From positions 4,030,001-4,094,000 of the forward strand of contig NZ_CP019966.1 in assembly GCF_003031265.1 (NCBI RefSeq): a DNA stretch of 64,000 nucleotides. Direction: 5' to 3'. The first letter of the stretch is position 1, and the number at the start of each line of letters is the position of its first letter. Of the stretch, positions 55,244 through 64,000 are shown one piece after another. The notes beneath the pieces were generated by a model. The model had not been told where the DNA came from. It ran no database searches and saw only the letters and a list, made by a program, of their open reading frames with translations. A program made the translations under genes and the position numbers. The DNA is from Rhodopseudomonas palustris. GTDB lineage: Bacteria > Pseudomonadota > Alphaproteobacteria > Rhizobiales > Xanthobacteraceae.

Positions 55244-56017
55244 CTACACCGACGCGGTCGTTACGCCGCCGTCGATCACGATGGTCTGGCCGGTCATGAA
55301 GGTCGAGGCGTCGGAGCCCAGATACGCGACGGCGCCGGCGATTTCGTGCGGTTCGCCGATCCTGCGCAGCGGGGTGCCGGCGGTGCGGCGCTTCAGGTTG
55401 GCTTCGTCTTCCCACAGCGCGCGGGCGAAGTCGGTCTTGACCAGCCCCGGCGCGATGGCGTTGACGCGGACGCCCTTCGGGCCCCATTCACCGGCGAGGC
55501 TGCGGCACAGCGCGAAATCGGCCGCCTTGGAGATGCCGTAGGCGCCGATCACGGTGGAGCCGCGCAGGCCGCCGATCGACGAGATAATCACCACCGAGCC
55601 AGAGCCGCGCTCGGCCATCTGCGGAATCGCGCGGGCGCACAGCCAGATGTTGCTCTTGACGTTCGACGCCATGATCTTGTCAAACGCCTCGTCGGCGATA
55701 TCGAGCAGCGGGCCGTAATACGGGTTGACCGCGGCGTTGCAGACCAGGATGTCGACCTTGCCGTATTTGGCGGTGGCGCCGTCGATCAGCCCCTCGACGT
55801 CGGCCTTGCGCGAGATGTTGCAGGCGATGACGTGCGCATCGCCCCCCTCTTTCCGGATGCCTTCGGCAACTTCCTCGCAGGCATCGGCCTTGCGGCTCGA
55901 GATCACCACCTTGGCGCCGAGCTTAGCCAGCAGCTCCGCCGACGCCCGCCCGATGCCCCGCGACGAACCGGTGACGACGGCGACCTTGCCGGTGAGGTCG
56001 AACGGATTGGCGGTCAT
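55244..56017 (-). CDS. pimE: Short-chain dehydrogenase/reductase, probable PimE
   Basis: 257 residues. A classical SDR: cofactor site VVTGSSRGIGRA, CNAAVNPY, Ser in IISSIGG, active YGISKAA (YxxxK) and NAIAPGLVKTDF. VISSRKADACEE (Arg after the second strand) favours NADPH. It is the sixth gene of the minus-strand set with the order of R. palustris pimFABCDE, hence the symbol. Its precise reaction in dicarboxylate oxidation is not shown by sequence. GGGAG lies before the start. Confidence 0.8.
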   Translation of the reverse strand: MTANPFDLTGKVAVVTGSSRGIGRASAELLAKLGAKVVISSRKADACEEVAEGIRKEGGDAHVIACNISRKADVEGLIDGATAKYGKVDILVCNAAVNPYYGPLLDIADEAFDKIMASNVKSNIWLCARAIPQMAERGSGSVVIISSIGGLRGSTVIGAYGISKAADFALCRSLAGEWGPKGVRVNAIAPGLVKTDFARALWEDEANLKRRTAGTPLRRIGEPHEIAGAVAYLGSDASTFMTGQTIVIDGGVTTASV

Positions 56018-56084
56018 GGCGAGGCTCCCTGGGATTTGTTGTTGATTGTTACTTATCGCGGAACGCGGCAGCCCCGCGTGACCA

Positions 56085-56157
56085 CGTCATGCGCGGGCTT
56101 GACCCGCGCATCCATCGTCTTGGGATGGATTGCCGGGTCGAGCCCGGCAATGATGAG
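56085..56157. repeat. Palindromic intergenic repeat, family D
   Basis: CGTCATGCGCGGGCTTGACC, CGCGCATCCATCG, then GATGGATTGCCGGGTCGAGC and CCGGCAATGATG. It lies between pimD and pimE and abuts a family B element. Confidence 0.82.
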
Positions 56158-56166
56158 GATGTTGTC

Positions 56167-56316
56167 GTCATTCCGGGGCGCGAGCGGAGGCTCGCGAACC
56201 CAGAATCCAGAGGGTGTTTGTGCGGCCGAGATTCCGGGTTCGCGCTGCGCGCGCCCCGGAATGACGGAGGTGAGAAATTCCGGGTTCGCTCACTGTCGTG
56301 AGCGCCCCGGAATGAC
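56167..56316. repeat. Palindromic intergenic repeats, family B (two adjoining units)
   Basis: TCATTCCGGGGCGCGAGCGG, then CCAGAATCCAGAGG, GATTCCGGGTTCGCGCTGCG, CGCCCCGGAATGACGG, and another right half ATTCCGGGTTCGCTC with GCGCCCCGGAATGAC. With 56085-56157 it fills the 310-base pimD-pimE gap. Confidence 0.82.
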
Positions 56317-56327
56317 TCGTGGAGAGA

Positions 56328-57470
56328 TCAGATCAGCCCGCCGCCGGCGCTGACGCGGGCGAGGTGGTGATCGGTGTCGCCGAAGGTCTGCTCGATCATG
56401 GTCAGCCGCTTGAAGTAGTGGCCGATCTTGGCTTCCATCGTCATGCCGATGCCGCCATGCAGCTGGATCGACTGCTGGCCGACGAACTTGCCGGACTTGC
56501 CGATCTGCACCTTCGCGGCCGCGATCGCGCCGGCACGTTCCTTGGCGTCGTCGAACTCGGCCGCCATGGTGGCGAACATCGCCATCGAGCGGGCCTGTTC
56601 GGTGGCGACGAACATGTCGGCGGCGCGATGCTGCAGCACCTGGAACGAGCCGATCGGCACGCCGAACTGCTTGCGAGTCTTGATGTACTCGACCGTGGTG
56701 GTGAGCGATTCATCCATCAGGCCGACCGCTTCGGCGCACAGCGCAGTGCGGGCATCGTCGACCACCGCCTCGATCAGCTCGAGCGCGTTCTCCGGATCGC
56801 CGATCGCCGCATCGGCGCCGACCTGGACGCCGGTGAAGGTGATGTCGGCGGCGTGCAGCCCGTCCTGGGTCGGATAGCCCTTGCGGGTAATGCCCTTGGC
56901 ATCTGCCGGCACCAGGAACACGCCGACGCCGGCGCGGTCACGCTGGCCGCCCTTGGTGCGGGCGGTGACGATCAGGGTGTCGGCGGCTTCGCCGTTCAGC
57001 ACCACGAACTTCTCCCCGTCGATCACCCAGCCGTCGCCGTTCTTCTTGGCGGTGGTGGAGACGTCGCCGAGATCCCAGCGCGAGTTCTTTTCGAGCTGCG
57101 CGAAGGCGAAGGTCTTGGAGCCGTCGATGATGCCGGGCAGATGCGCCGCCTTCTGCGCGGCCGAACCGGCGCGGCGCAGGAAGCCGCCGCCGATCACCAC
57201 AGTCGGCAGATAGGGTTCGAGCACCAGCGCGTGGCCGAGCGCTTCCATGACGATCATGGTCTCGACCGCGCCGGCGCCGAAGCCGCCGTCTTCCTCGGCG
57301 AACGGCAGGCCGAGCAGGCCCTGCTCGGCGAACTTGCCCCACACCGCGCGGCTCCAGCCGCCCTTCTCCTTGGCGTACTTCTTGCGGCTGTCGAAATCGT
57401 AAGAGCCCTTCAGCAGGCCTTCGACGCTTTCCTTGAGGAGGCGCTGCTCCTCCGACAAATCAAAATCCAT
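56328..57470 (-). CDS. pimD: Acyl-CoA dehydrogenase, pimeloyl-CoA dehydrogenase small subunit
   Basis: 380 residues of the acyl-CoA dehydrogenase family: MDFDLSEEQRLLKESVEGLL, GLLGLPFAEEDGGFGAGAVE, KTFAFAQLEKNSRW, RKQFGVPIGSFQVLQHRAAD and IQLHGGIGMTMEAKIGHYFK, cited in parts. The catalytic base position near LHGGIGMT is typical for this group. PimC and PimD form the heteromeric dehydrogenase that starts pimeloyl-CoA beta-oxidation in R. palustris. AAGGAAG precedes its ATG; a repeat separates it from pimC. Confidence 0.93.
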   Translation of the reverse strand: MDFDLSEEQRLLKESVEGLLKGSYDFDSRKKYAKEKGGWSRAVWGKFAEQGLLGLPFAEEDGGFGAGAVETMIVMEALGHALVLEPYLPTVVIGGGFLRRAGSAAQKAAHLPGIIDGSKTFAFAQLEKNSRWDLGDVSTTAKKNGDGWVIDGEKFVVLNGEAADTLIVTARTKGGQRDRAGVGVFLVPADAKGITRKGYPTQDGLHAADITFTGVQVGADAAIGDPENALELIEAVVDDARTALCAEAVGLMDESLTTTVEYIKTRKQFGVPIGSFQVLQHRAADMFVATEQARSMAMFATMAAEFDDAKERAGAIAAAKVQIGKSGKFVGQQSIQLHGGIGMTMEAKIGHYFKRLTMIEQTFGDTDHHLARVSAGGGLI

Positions 57471-57504
57471 CGTGATGCTTCCTTGAATAGCAAAATCGAC
57501 CGGG

Positions 57505-57586
57505 CGTCATTGCGAGGAGCGAAGCGACGAAGCAATCCAGCTTCGAGCGCTTGGCTCTGGATTGCTTCGCTTCGCTCGCAATGACG
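57505..57586. repeat. Palindromic intergenic repeat, family C
   Basis: CGTCATTGCGAGGAGCGAAG and GAAGCAATCCAGC, inverted CTGGATTGCTTCGCTTCGC and GCAATGACG: a near-perfect palindrome between pimC and pimD, matching the copy at 39175-39256. Confidence 0.88.
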
Positions 57587-57602
57587 GAGAGGACGTCGCG
57601 CC

Positions 57603-58793
57603 TTACAGCCCGAGCACCGCCTTGCAGATGATGTTACGCTGGATCTCGTTGGAGCCGCCGTAGATCGAGACCTTGCGGTTGTTGAAGTAACCGGGGGCGA
57701 TCTGGGCGGTCCAATCCATCGTCTCGTTCGAGTCGTCGTCGCCGTGGACGTCGTATGGCGCGGCGAACGGGCCGATGACTTCCATCAACAGCTCAGTGGT
57801 CGCCTGCTGAATCTCGGAGCCCTTGATCTTCAGCACCGACGACGCCGGGTTCGGCTTGCCCTTGCCGTGCTTGCCTTCATCGGCAACGACGCGGAGCTGG
57901 GTAAGCTCGAGCGCCTTCAGCTCGATCTCGACCGCGGCCAGCTTGTCGCGGAACTTCGGATCCTCGATCACCGGCTTGCCGCCGGACTCGACCTGCGCGG
58001 CGAGCTGCTTGATGCGGCGGATGCGCTCCTTCGACATGCCGACGCGGGCGATGCCGGTGCGCTCGTTGCCGAGCAGGAACTTGGCGTAGTCCCAGCCCTT
58101 GTTCTCCTGGCCGACCAGGTTCTCCAACGGCACTTCGACGTCATCGAAGAACACTTCGTTGACTTCGTGGCCGCCGTCGATGGTCTGGATCGGACGGACG
58201 GTGATGCCCTTGGTCTTCATGTCGACCAGGATGAAGGAGATGCCTTCCTGCTTCTTGGCGGCCGGATCGGTGCGGCACAGGCAGAAGATCCAGTCGGCGT
58301 GCTGCGCCAGCGTGGTCCAGGTCTTCTGGCCGTTGATGATCCACTTGTCGCCCTTCTTCTCCGCCTTGGTCTTCAGCGAAGCGAGGTCGGAGCCCGAGCC
58401 CGGCTCGGAGAAGCCCTGGCACCACCAATCATCGACATTGGCAATGCGCGGCAGGAAGCGCTTCTTCTGCTCCTCGCTGCCGAAGGTGTAGATAACCGGG
58501 CCGACCATCGAGACGCCGAAGGCGAGCGGCTGCGGCGCGGGCGCGGCCTGCAGCTCCTCATTGAAGATGTAGTGCTGCACGCTGCTCCAGCCGGTGCCGC
58601 CGTATTCCTTCGGCCAGTGCGTCACCGCCCAGCCCTTCTTATTGAGGATGCGGTACCACTCGACCATTTCTTCCTTGGTGTTGTGGCGGCCTTCGATCAG
58701 TTTCTGCCGCGTCTTGGCCGGCACGTTGTCCTTGAAGAACTGCCGCACCTCGTCGCGGAACGCGATCTCTTCTTTGCTGAAATTCAGATCCAT
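57603..58793 (-). CDS. pimC: Acyl-CoA dehydrogenase, pimeloyl-CoA dehydrogenase large subunit
   Basis: 396 residues. It starts MDLNFSKEEIAFRDEVRQFF with a strong AAGGAGG site. Family sequences: HWPKEYGGTGWSSVQHYIFN, WCQGFSEPGSGSDLASLKT, KWIINGQKTWTTLAQHADW, IDGGHEVNEVFFDDVEVPLE, GIARVGMSKERIRRIKQLA and KVSIYGGSNEIQRNIICKAV. It is FAD-dependent and oxidises the CoA thioester at C2-C3, with electrons passed to ETF. Partner of PimD. Confidence 0.94.
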   Translation of the reverse strand: MDLNFSKEEIAFRDEVRQFFKDNVPAKTRQKLIEGRHNTKEEMVEWYRILNKKGWAVTHWPKEYGGTGWSSVQHYIFNEELQAAPAPQPLAFGVSMVGPVIYTFGSEEQKKRFLPRIANVDDWWCQGFSEPGSGSDLASLKTKAEKKGDKWIINGQKTWTTLAQHADWIFCLCRTDPAAKKQEGISFILVDMKTKGITVRPIQTIDGGHEVNEVFFDDVEVPLENLVGQENKGWDYAKFLLGNERTGIARVGMSKERIRRIKQLAAQVESGGKPVIEDPKFRDKLAAVEIELKALELTQLRVVADEGKHGKGKPNPASSVLKIKGSEIQQATTELLMEVIGPFAAPYDVHGDDDSNETMDWTAQIAPGYFNNRKVSIYGGSNEIQRNIICKAVLGL

Positions 58794-58837
58794 CGGATCC
58801 TCCTTGGGTCGAATTCGTCTACGAAACTATCATTCGT

Positions 58838-58876
58838 CATTCCGGGTTCGCGAGCTGCGCGAGCGCCTCGGAATGA
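58838..58876. repeat. Short family B palindrome between pimB and pimC
   Basis: TCATTCCGGGTTCGCGAGC and GCGAGCGCCTCGGAATGAC form one compact hairpin in the 95-base gap. Confidence 0.75.
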
Positions 58877-58888
58877 CTCCCGTGAGGC

Positions 58889-60076
58889 TTACTGCACGAT
58901 CTCGAACAGGCCGGCGGAGCCCATGCCGCCGCCGACGCACATCGTCACCACCGCATACTTCACCTTGCGGCGGCGGCCTTCAATCAGCGCGTGGCCCGCG
59001 AGGCGCGCGCCCGACATACCGTAGGGATGGCCGACCGAGATCGCGCCGCCGTTGACGTTCAGCTTCTCCGGATCGATGCCGAGCTTGTCGCGGCAATACA
59101 GCACCTGCACCGCGAACGCTTCGTTGAGCTCCCACAGGCCGATGTCGTCGACGCTGAGGCCATGGCGCTTGAGCAGGCGCGGCACCGCGAACACCGGGCC
59201 GATGCCCATCTCGTCCGGCTCGCAGCCGTAGGAGACCATGCCGCGGAAGATGCCGAGCGGCTTGAGGCCCTTCGCCGCCGCGGTCTTGTCGCTCATGATC
59301 ACCGTGGCCGAGGCGCCGTCGGAGAGCTGGCTGGCGTTGCCGGCGGTGATGGTGAAGCCTTCGCCGCGCACGGCCTTCAATCCAGCCAGACCCTCAGCGG
59401 TAGTCTCCGGCCGCGGGCCCTCGTCCTGCGACAGCGTGATGTCCTTGAACGACACCTCGCCGGTCGCCTTGTCGACGACGCCCATCTTGGTCGAGATCGG
59501 CGCGATTTCGTCGTTGAACTTTCCGCCCTGCTGCGCCGCCGCGGTGCGACGCTGGCTCTCGAGCGAGTACTCGTCCTGGCGCTCGCGCGAGATGCCGTAG
59601 CGCTTCGCCACGGTTTCGGCGGTGTCGAGCATCGCCATGTAGACGTCGCCCTTGATCGCCTGCAGCGCCGGATCGACGGCATGGAAGCTGTTCATCTTGT
59701 CGTTCTGTACTAGCGAGATCGACTCACCGCCGCCGCCGACCGCGATCTCGACGCCGTCGAACAGCACCGAGCGGGCGGCGAGCGCGATCGCCTGCAGGCC
59801 GGAGGCGCACTGGCGGTCGATGGTGGTGCCGGCGGTGGTCACCGGCAGGCCGGCGCGCAGCAGCGCCTTACGCGCGATGTTGCCGCCGGTGGCGCCCTGC
59901 TGCATCGCCGCGCCCATCACCACGTCCTCGACCTCCTTCGGGTCGATGCCGGCGCGCTTCACCGCGTGCTCGATGGCGTGGCCGAGCAGCGTGGCGCCCT
60001 CGGTGGCGTTGAGGGCGCCGCGATACGCCTTGCCGATCGGCGTGCGCGCGGTTGAAACGATAACGGCCTCGGTCAT
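58889..60076 (-). CDS. pimB: Acetyl-CoA acetyltransferase/thiolase
   Basis: 395 residues. Thiolase signatures: VSTARTPIGKAYRGALNATE, nucleophilic Cys in IDRQCASGLQAIALAARS, LNEAFAVQVLY, NVNGGAISVGHPYGMSGAR with the active His, and CVGGGMGSAGLFE with the second Cys. It cleaves beta-ketoacyl-CoA with CoA in the pim pathway. AGGAG lies 8 bases before the start; pimA ends 31 bases upstream. Confidence 0.94.
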   Translation of the reverse strand: MTEAVIVSTARTPIGKAYRGALNATEGATLLGHAIEHAVKRAGIDPKEVEDVVMGAAMQQGATGGNIARKALLRAGLPVTTAGTTIDRQCASGLQAIALAARSVLFDGVEIAVGGGGESISLVQNDKMNSFHAVDPALQAIKGDVYMAMLDTAETVAKRYGISRERQDEYSLESQRRTAAAQQGGKFNDEIAPISTKMGVVDKATGEVSFKDITLSQDEGPRPETTAEGLAGLKAVRGEGFTITAGNASQLSDGASATVIMSDKTAAAKGLKPLGIFRGMVSYGCEPDEMGIGPVFAVPRLLKRHGLSVDDIGLWELNEAFAVQVLYCRDKLGIDPEKLNVNGGAISVGHPYGMSGARLAGHALIEGRRRKVKYAVVTMCVGGGMGSAGLFEIVQ

Positions 60077-60107
60077 ATGCAGGCTCCTGCGGGGTTGCTG
60101 TTACGAA

Positions 60108-61766
60108 TTACTTGGTCTGTGTCTTGGTGGTGGTCTGCTGGCTGCGCAGTTCGTGGCGGGACAGTTTGCCCACCGTGGTGCGCGGCAGTTCGTCGAGAAA
60201 CTCCACGGCGGTCGGCAGCTCGTGCTTGCCGAGCTTGCCGTTGAGGAAGGCACGCAGCTCGTCGATGCTGAACGGCTGCGCCCCGTCGCGCAGCTTGACG
60301 AACGCCTTAGCCGCCTCGCCGCGGTAATCGTCCGGCACGCCGATCACGATCACTTCCTGGACCGCGGGGTGTTCGTAGATCGCCTGCTCGATCATCTGCG
60401 GATAGACGTTGAAGCCGCCGGAGATGATCATGTCCTTCTTGCGGTCGACCAGGAAGAAGTAGCCATCCTGGTCCATATAGCCGATGTCGCCGGTGAGAAA
60501 ACGGTCGCCGACGAAACTGTGAGCGGACTCCTCCGGCCGGTTCCAATAGCCCTTGGTGACGTTCGGGCCGCGGACGCGGAGCTCGCCGACTTCGCCCGGC
60601 GGCAGCACGCGCTTCGGATCATCGAGCGCCACGACATCGAGTTCGATGCCCGGCAGCATCAGGCCGATCGAGCCCGGCTTGTCCGGACCTTCCGGCGGAT
60701 GGCCGGTGCCCGGCGAGCAGGTCTCGGTCATGCCCCAGCCGCTCTTCAGCTTCAGATTGGTCTTGCGCTCGAACAGCCGCGCAACCTCGACCGGCAGCGG
60801 CGCGCCGCCGGAGCCGGCCATCGTCAGCGACGACAGATCGCGCTTCTCCAGCGACGGATCGTTGGCGAGCGCGATCCACATTGTCGGCACGCCCGGGAAC
60901 ACGGTGGCGCGCTTCTCCTCGATGTCGCGGAACACTGCCGCGACGTCGAAGCGCTGATGCAGCGAGATCAGATCGCCCTGCTTCAGGCAGCGCAGCAGGA
61001 TCACTGTGAGCGCGTAGATGTGGAACAGCGGCAGCACGCAGATCACGCGATGAATGCCGCCGCTGTTGGCGCGCACCAGACCCCAGACGTCGTAGATCGA
61101 CACCGCCGAGGTCAGGTTGGAATGGGTGAGCATCGCGCCCTTCGGCAGCCCGGTGGTGCCACCGGTGTACTGCAACAGCGCGATATCGTCCGGCACAATC
61201 GCCGGCCAGGCCATCGGCTTGGAGGCGCCCTTGATGAAGTCGGCGTAAGTAATCACCCGCGGATCGCTGGGCAGCGGCGCCAGCGGCGTGGCCGACTCGC
61301 CCCAGCTCGCATCGCTGCACACGATCAGGCGGTCGAGCAACCCCTTGGCGAGAAACCTCTCGGCCATCGGCAGCAGCGCGGCAGAATCGGTGGTAATCAG
61401 CACCCGTGCGCCGGAGTCACTGAGCTTGTGCGACAGCGCCCGCTCGCCATCGAGCGGCGACAGATGCACGACGCGGGCGCCGGCCTTCAGCGCACCGAAA
61501 AAATTGATCGGATGGTCCGGGGTGTTGCCGATATACAGCGCGACCGAGGAGTCGCGGCCATAGCCTGCTGCGAGCAGCGCGGCCGCCGCGGTCTCGGCCA
61601 TCGCTTCGAGCTTGGTGTAGGTGATCTGCCGATCACGAAACTCCAGCGCCGGCCGCGACGCATAGTCCTTCGCGGCCTGCGCCAGCAGATCCGGCAACGT
61701 CCCCCTCGCGATTGGCGCATCCCAGCGAACGCCAGGCGGATAGTACTGCTCACCGGGATGGGACAT
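60108..61766 (-). CDS. pimA: Long/medium-chain acyl-CoA (dicarboxylate) ligase
   Basis: 552 residues from the ATG at 61766 (MSHPGEQYYPPGVRWDAPIA); a GTG three codons earlier is possible. ANL-family motifs: the P-loop YTGGTTGLPKGAMLTHSNL, the adenylate motif GWGMTETCSPGTGHP, the hinge region FLTGDIGYMDQDGYFFLVDR and RKKDMIISGGFNVYP, and the C-terminal catalytic Lys in LPRTTVGKLSRHEL. PimA activates pimelate and other dicarboxylates and fatty acids to CoA esters with ATP. Second gene of the pim operon. Confidence 0.93.
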   Translation of the reverse strand: MSHPGEQYYPPGVRWDAPIARGTLPDLLAQAAKDYASRPALEFRDRQITYTKLEAMAETAAAALLAAGYGRDSSVALYIGNTPDHPINFFGALKAGARVVHLSPLDGERALSHKLSDSGARVLITTDSAALLPMAERFLAKGLLDRLIVCSDASWGESATPLAPLPSDPRVITYADFIKGASKPMAWPAIVPDDIALLQYTGGTTGLPKGAMLTHSNLTSAVSIYDVWGLVRANSGGIHRVICVLPLFHIYALTVILLRCLKQGDLISLHQRFDVAAVFRDIEEKRATVFPGVPTMWIALANDPSLEKRDLSSLTMAGSGGAPLPVEVARLFERKTNLKLKSGWGMTETCSPGTGHPPEGPDKPGSIGLMLPGIELDVVALDDPKRVLPPGEVGELRVRGPNVTKGYWNRPEESAHSFVGDRFLTGDIGYMDQDGYFFLVDRKKDMIISGGFNVYPQMIEQAIYEHPAVQEVIVIGVPDDYRGEAAKAFVKLRDGAQPFSIDELRAFLNGKLGKHELPTAVEFLDELPRTTVGKLSRHELRSQQTTTKTQTK

Positions 61767-61849
61767 GCGGGCCACTTCGCGATTTGGGGGTGAACTAACG
61801 GCTCTTCGTCTCTGGCAGGAATAGCATTACGTCATGGTATCCCCTCCCC

Positions 61850-61937
61850 CTTGCGGGGAGGGTCGGGGGTGGGGTCCCCAGGCACTGTGCCCGCGTCGCC
61901 CTCACCCCGGCCCTCTCCCGCAAGCGGGAGAGGGAGA
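61850..61937. repeat. Palindromic intergenic repeat, family E, between pimF and pimA
   Basis: CCCTCCCCCTTGCGGGGAGGG and CCCTCTCCCGCAAGCGGGAG read as two stem-loops around GGGTGGGGTCCCC. It is related to 4535-4677 and 7678-7897. Confidence 0.8.
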
Positions 61938-61944
61938 GGAGCGA

Positions 61945-64000
<2,056 letters not shown>

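Noticed and set aside
59652..61793. 713-codon plus-strand frame opposite pimA/pimB
   Set aside because: Antisense to two enzymes with all their catalytic motifs; no independent protein features.

Overview
The window is a GC-rich alphaproteobacterial chromosome segment that best fits Rhodopseudomonas palustris or a close Nitrobacteraceae (Bradyrhizobium-type) relative. The evidence is a six-gene cluster in the pimFABCDE order known from R. palustris, a 184-residue CycM-type membrane cytochrome c, a urtABCDE/ureDABC block, and several families of short palindromic intergenic repeats. No rRNA, tRNA, CRISPR array, prophage or complete insertion sequence was seen.

Layout, left to right. (1) 1-11068, minus strand: a nitrogen-scavenging block. 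It has the urea ABC transporter urtABCDE, the accessory gene ureD and the urease subunits ureA, ureB and ureC. A small (p)ppGpp-hydrolase-like HD gene is translationally wedged between ureB and ureC, and a partial antibiotic-biosynthesis-monooxygenase-fold gene follows. A good sigma-54 promoter candidate precedes urtA. (2) 11475-13696, plus strand: a cold-shock-like group of DEAD-box helicase, IF-1 and CspA. (3) 13806-25180: a complete Flp/Tad pilus locus, with two TadE/G-like genes on the minus strand, then flp, cpaA-F and tadB-C on the plus strand and tadD on the minus strand. The flp Shine-Dalgarno lies in a strong potential hairpin and CpaB appears internally shortened. (4) 25297-28142: M17 aminopeptidase, NlpC/P60 hydrolase and Nudix hydrolase. 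(5) 28147-36541, minus strand: a Yej-type peptide importer (two tandem yejA, yejB, yejE, yejF) interrupted by an antitoxin/PIN-toxin pair coupled by stop-start overlaps. (6) 36754-45482: cycM, kdsB, pheA, a luciferase-like monooxygenase, metF and metH. (7) 45483-47168: a gene-poor, repeat-dense stretch holding one GIY-YIG nuclease gene. (8) 47169-55114: glpK; then nasT-nasS and a haemoglobin-nirA-flavoprotein operon preceded by a sigma-54-like promoter and a leader terminator, matching NasST antitermination control. (9) 55244-64000, minus strand: the pim dicarboxylate beta-oxidation operon, whose first gene (pimF) runs off the right edge.

Functionally the window links urea and nitrite nitrogen assimilation under probable NtrC/sigma-54 control, surface attachment by Tad pili, peptide uptake, methionine synthesis and anaerobic dicarboxylate/aromatic-derived carbon metabolism. 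The points most worth checking are the alarmone-hydrolase-like gene inside the urease operon, the flp leader hairpin, the nas leader, the RnfB-like Fe-S domain fused to a CysJ-like reductase, and the toxin-antitoxin pair inside yej. Everything here was read by eye; no database search was run.
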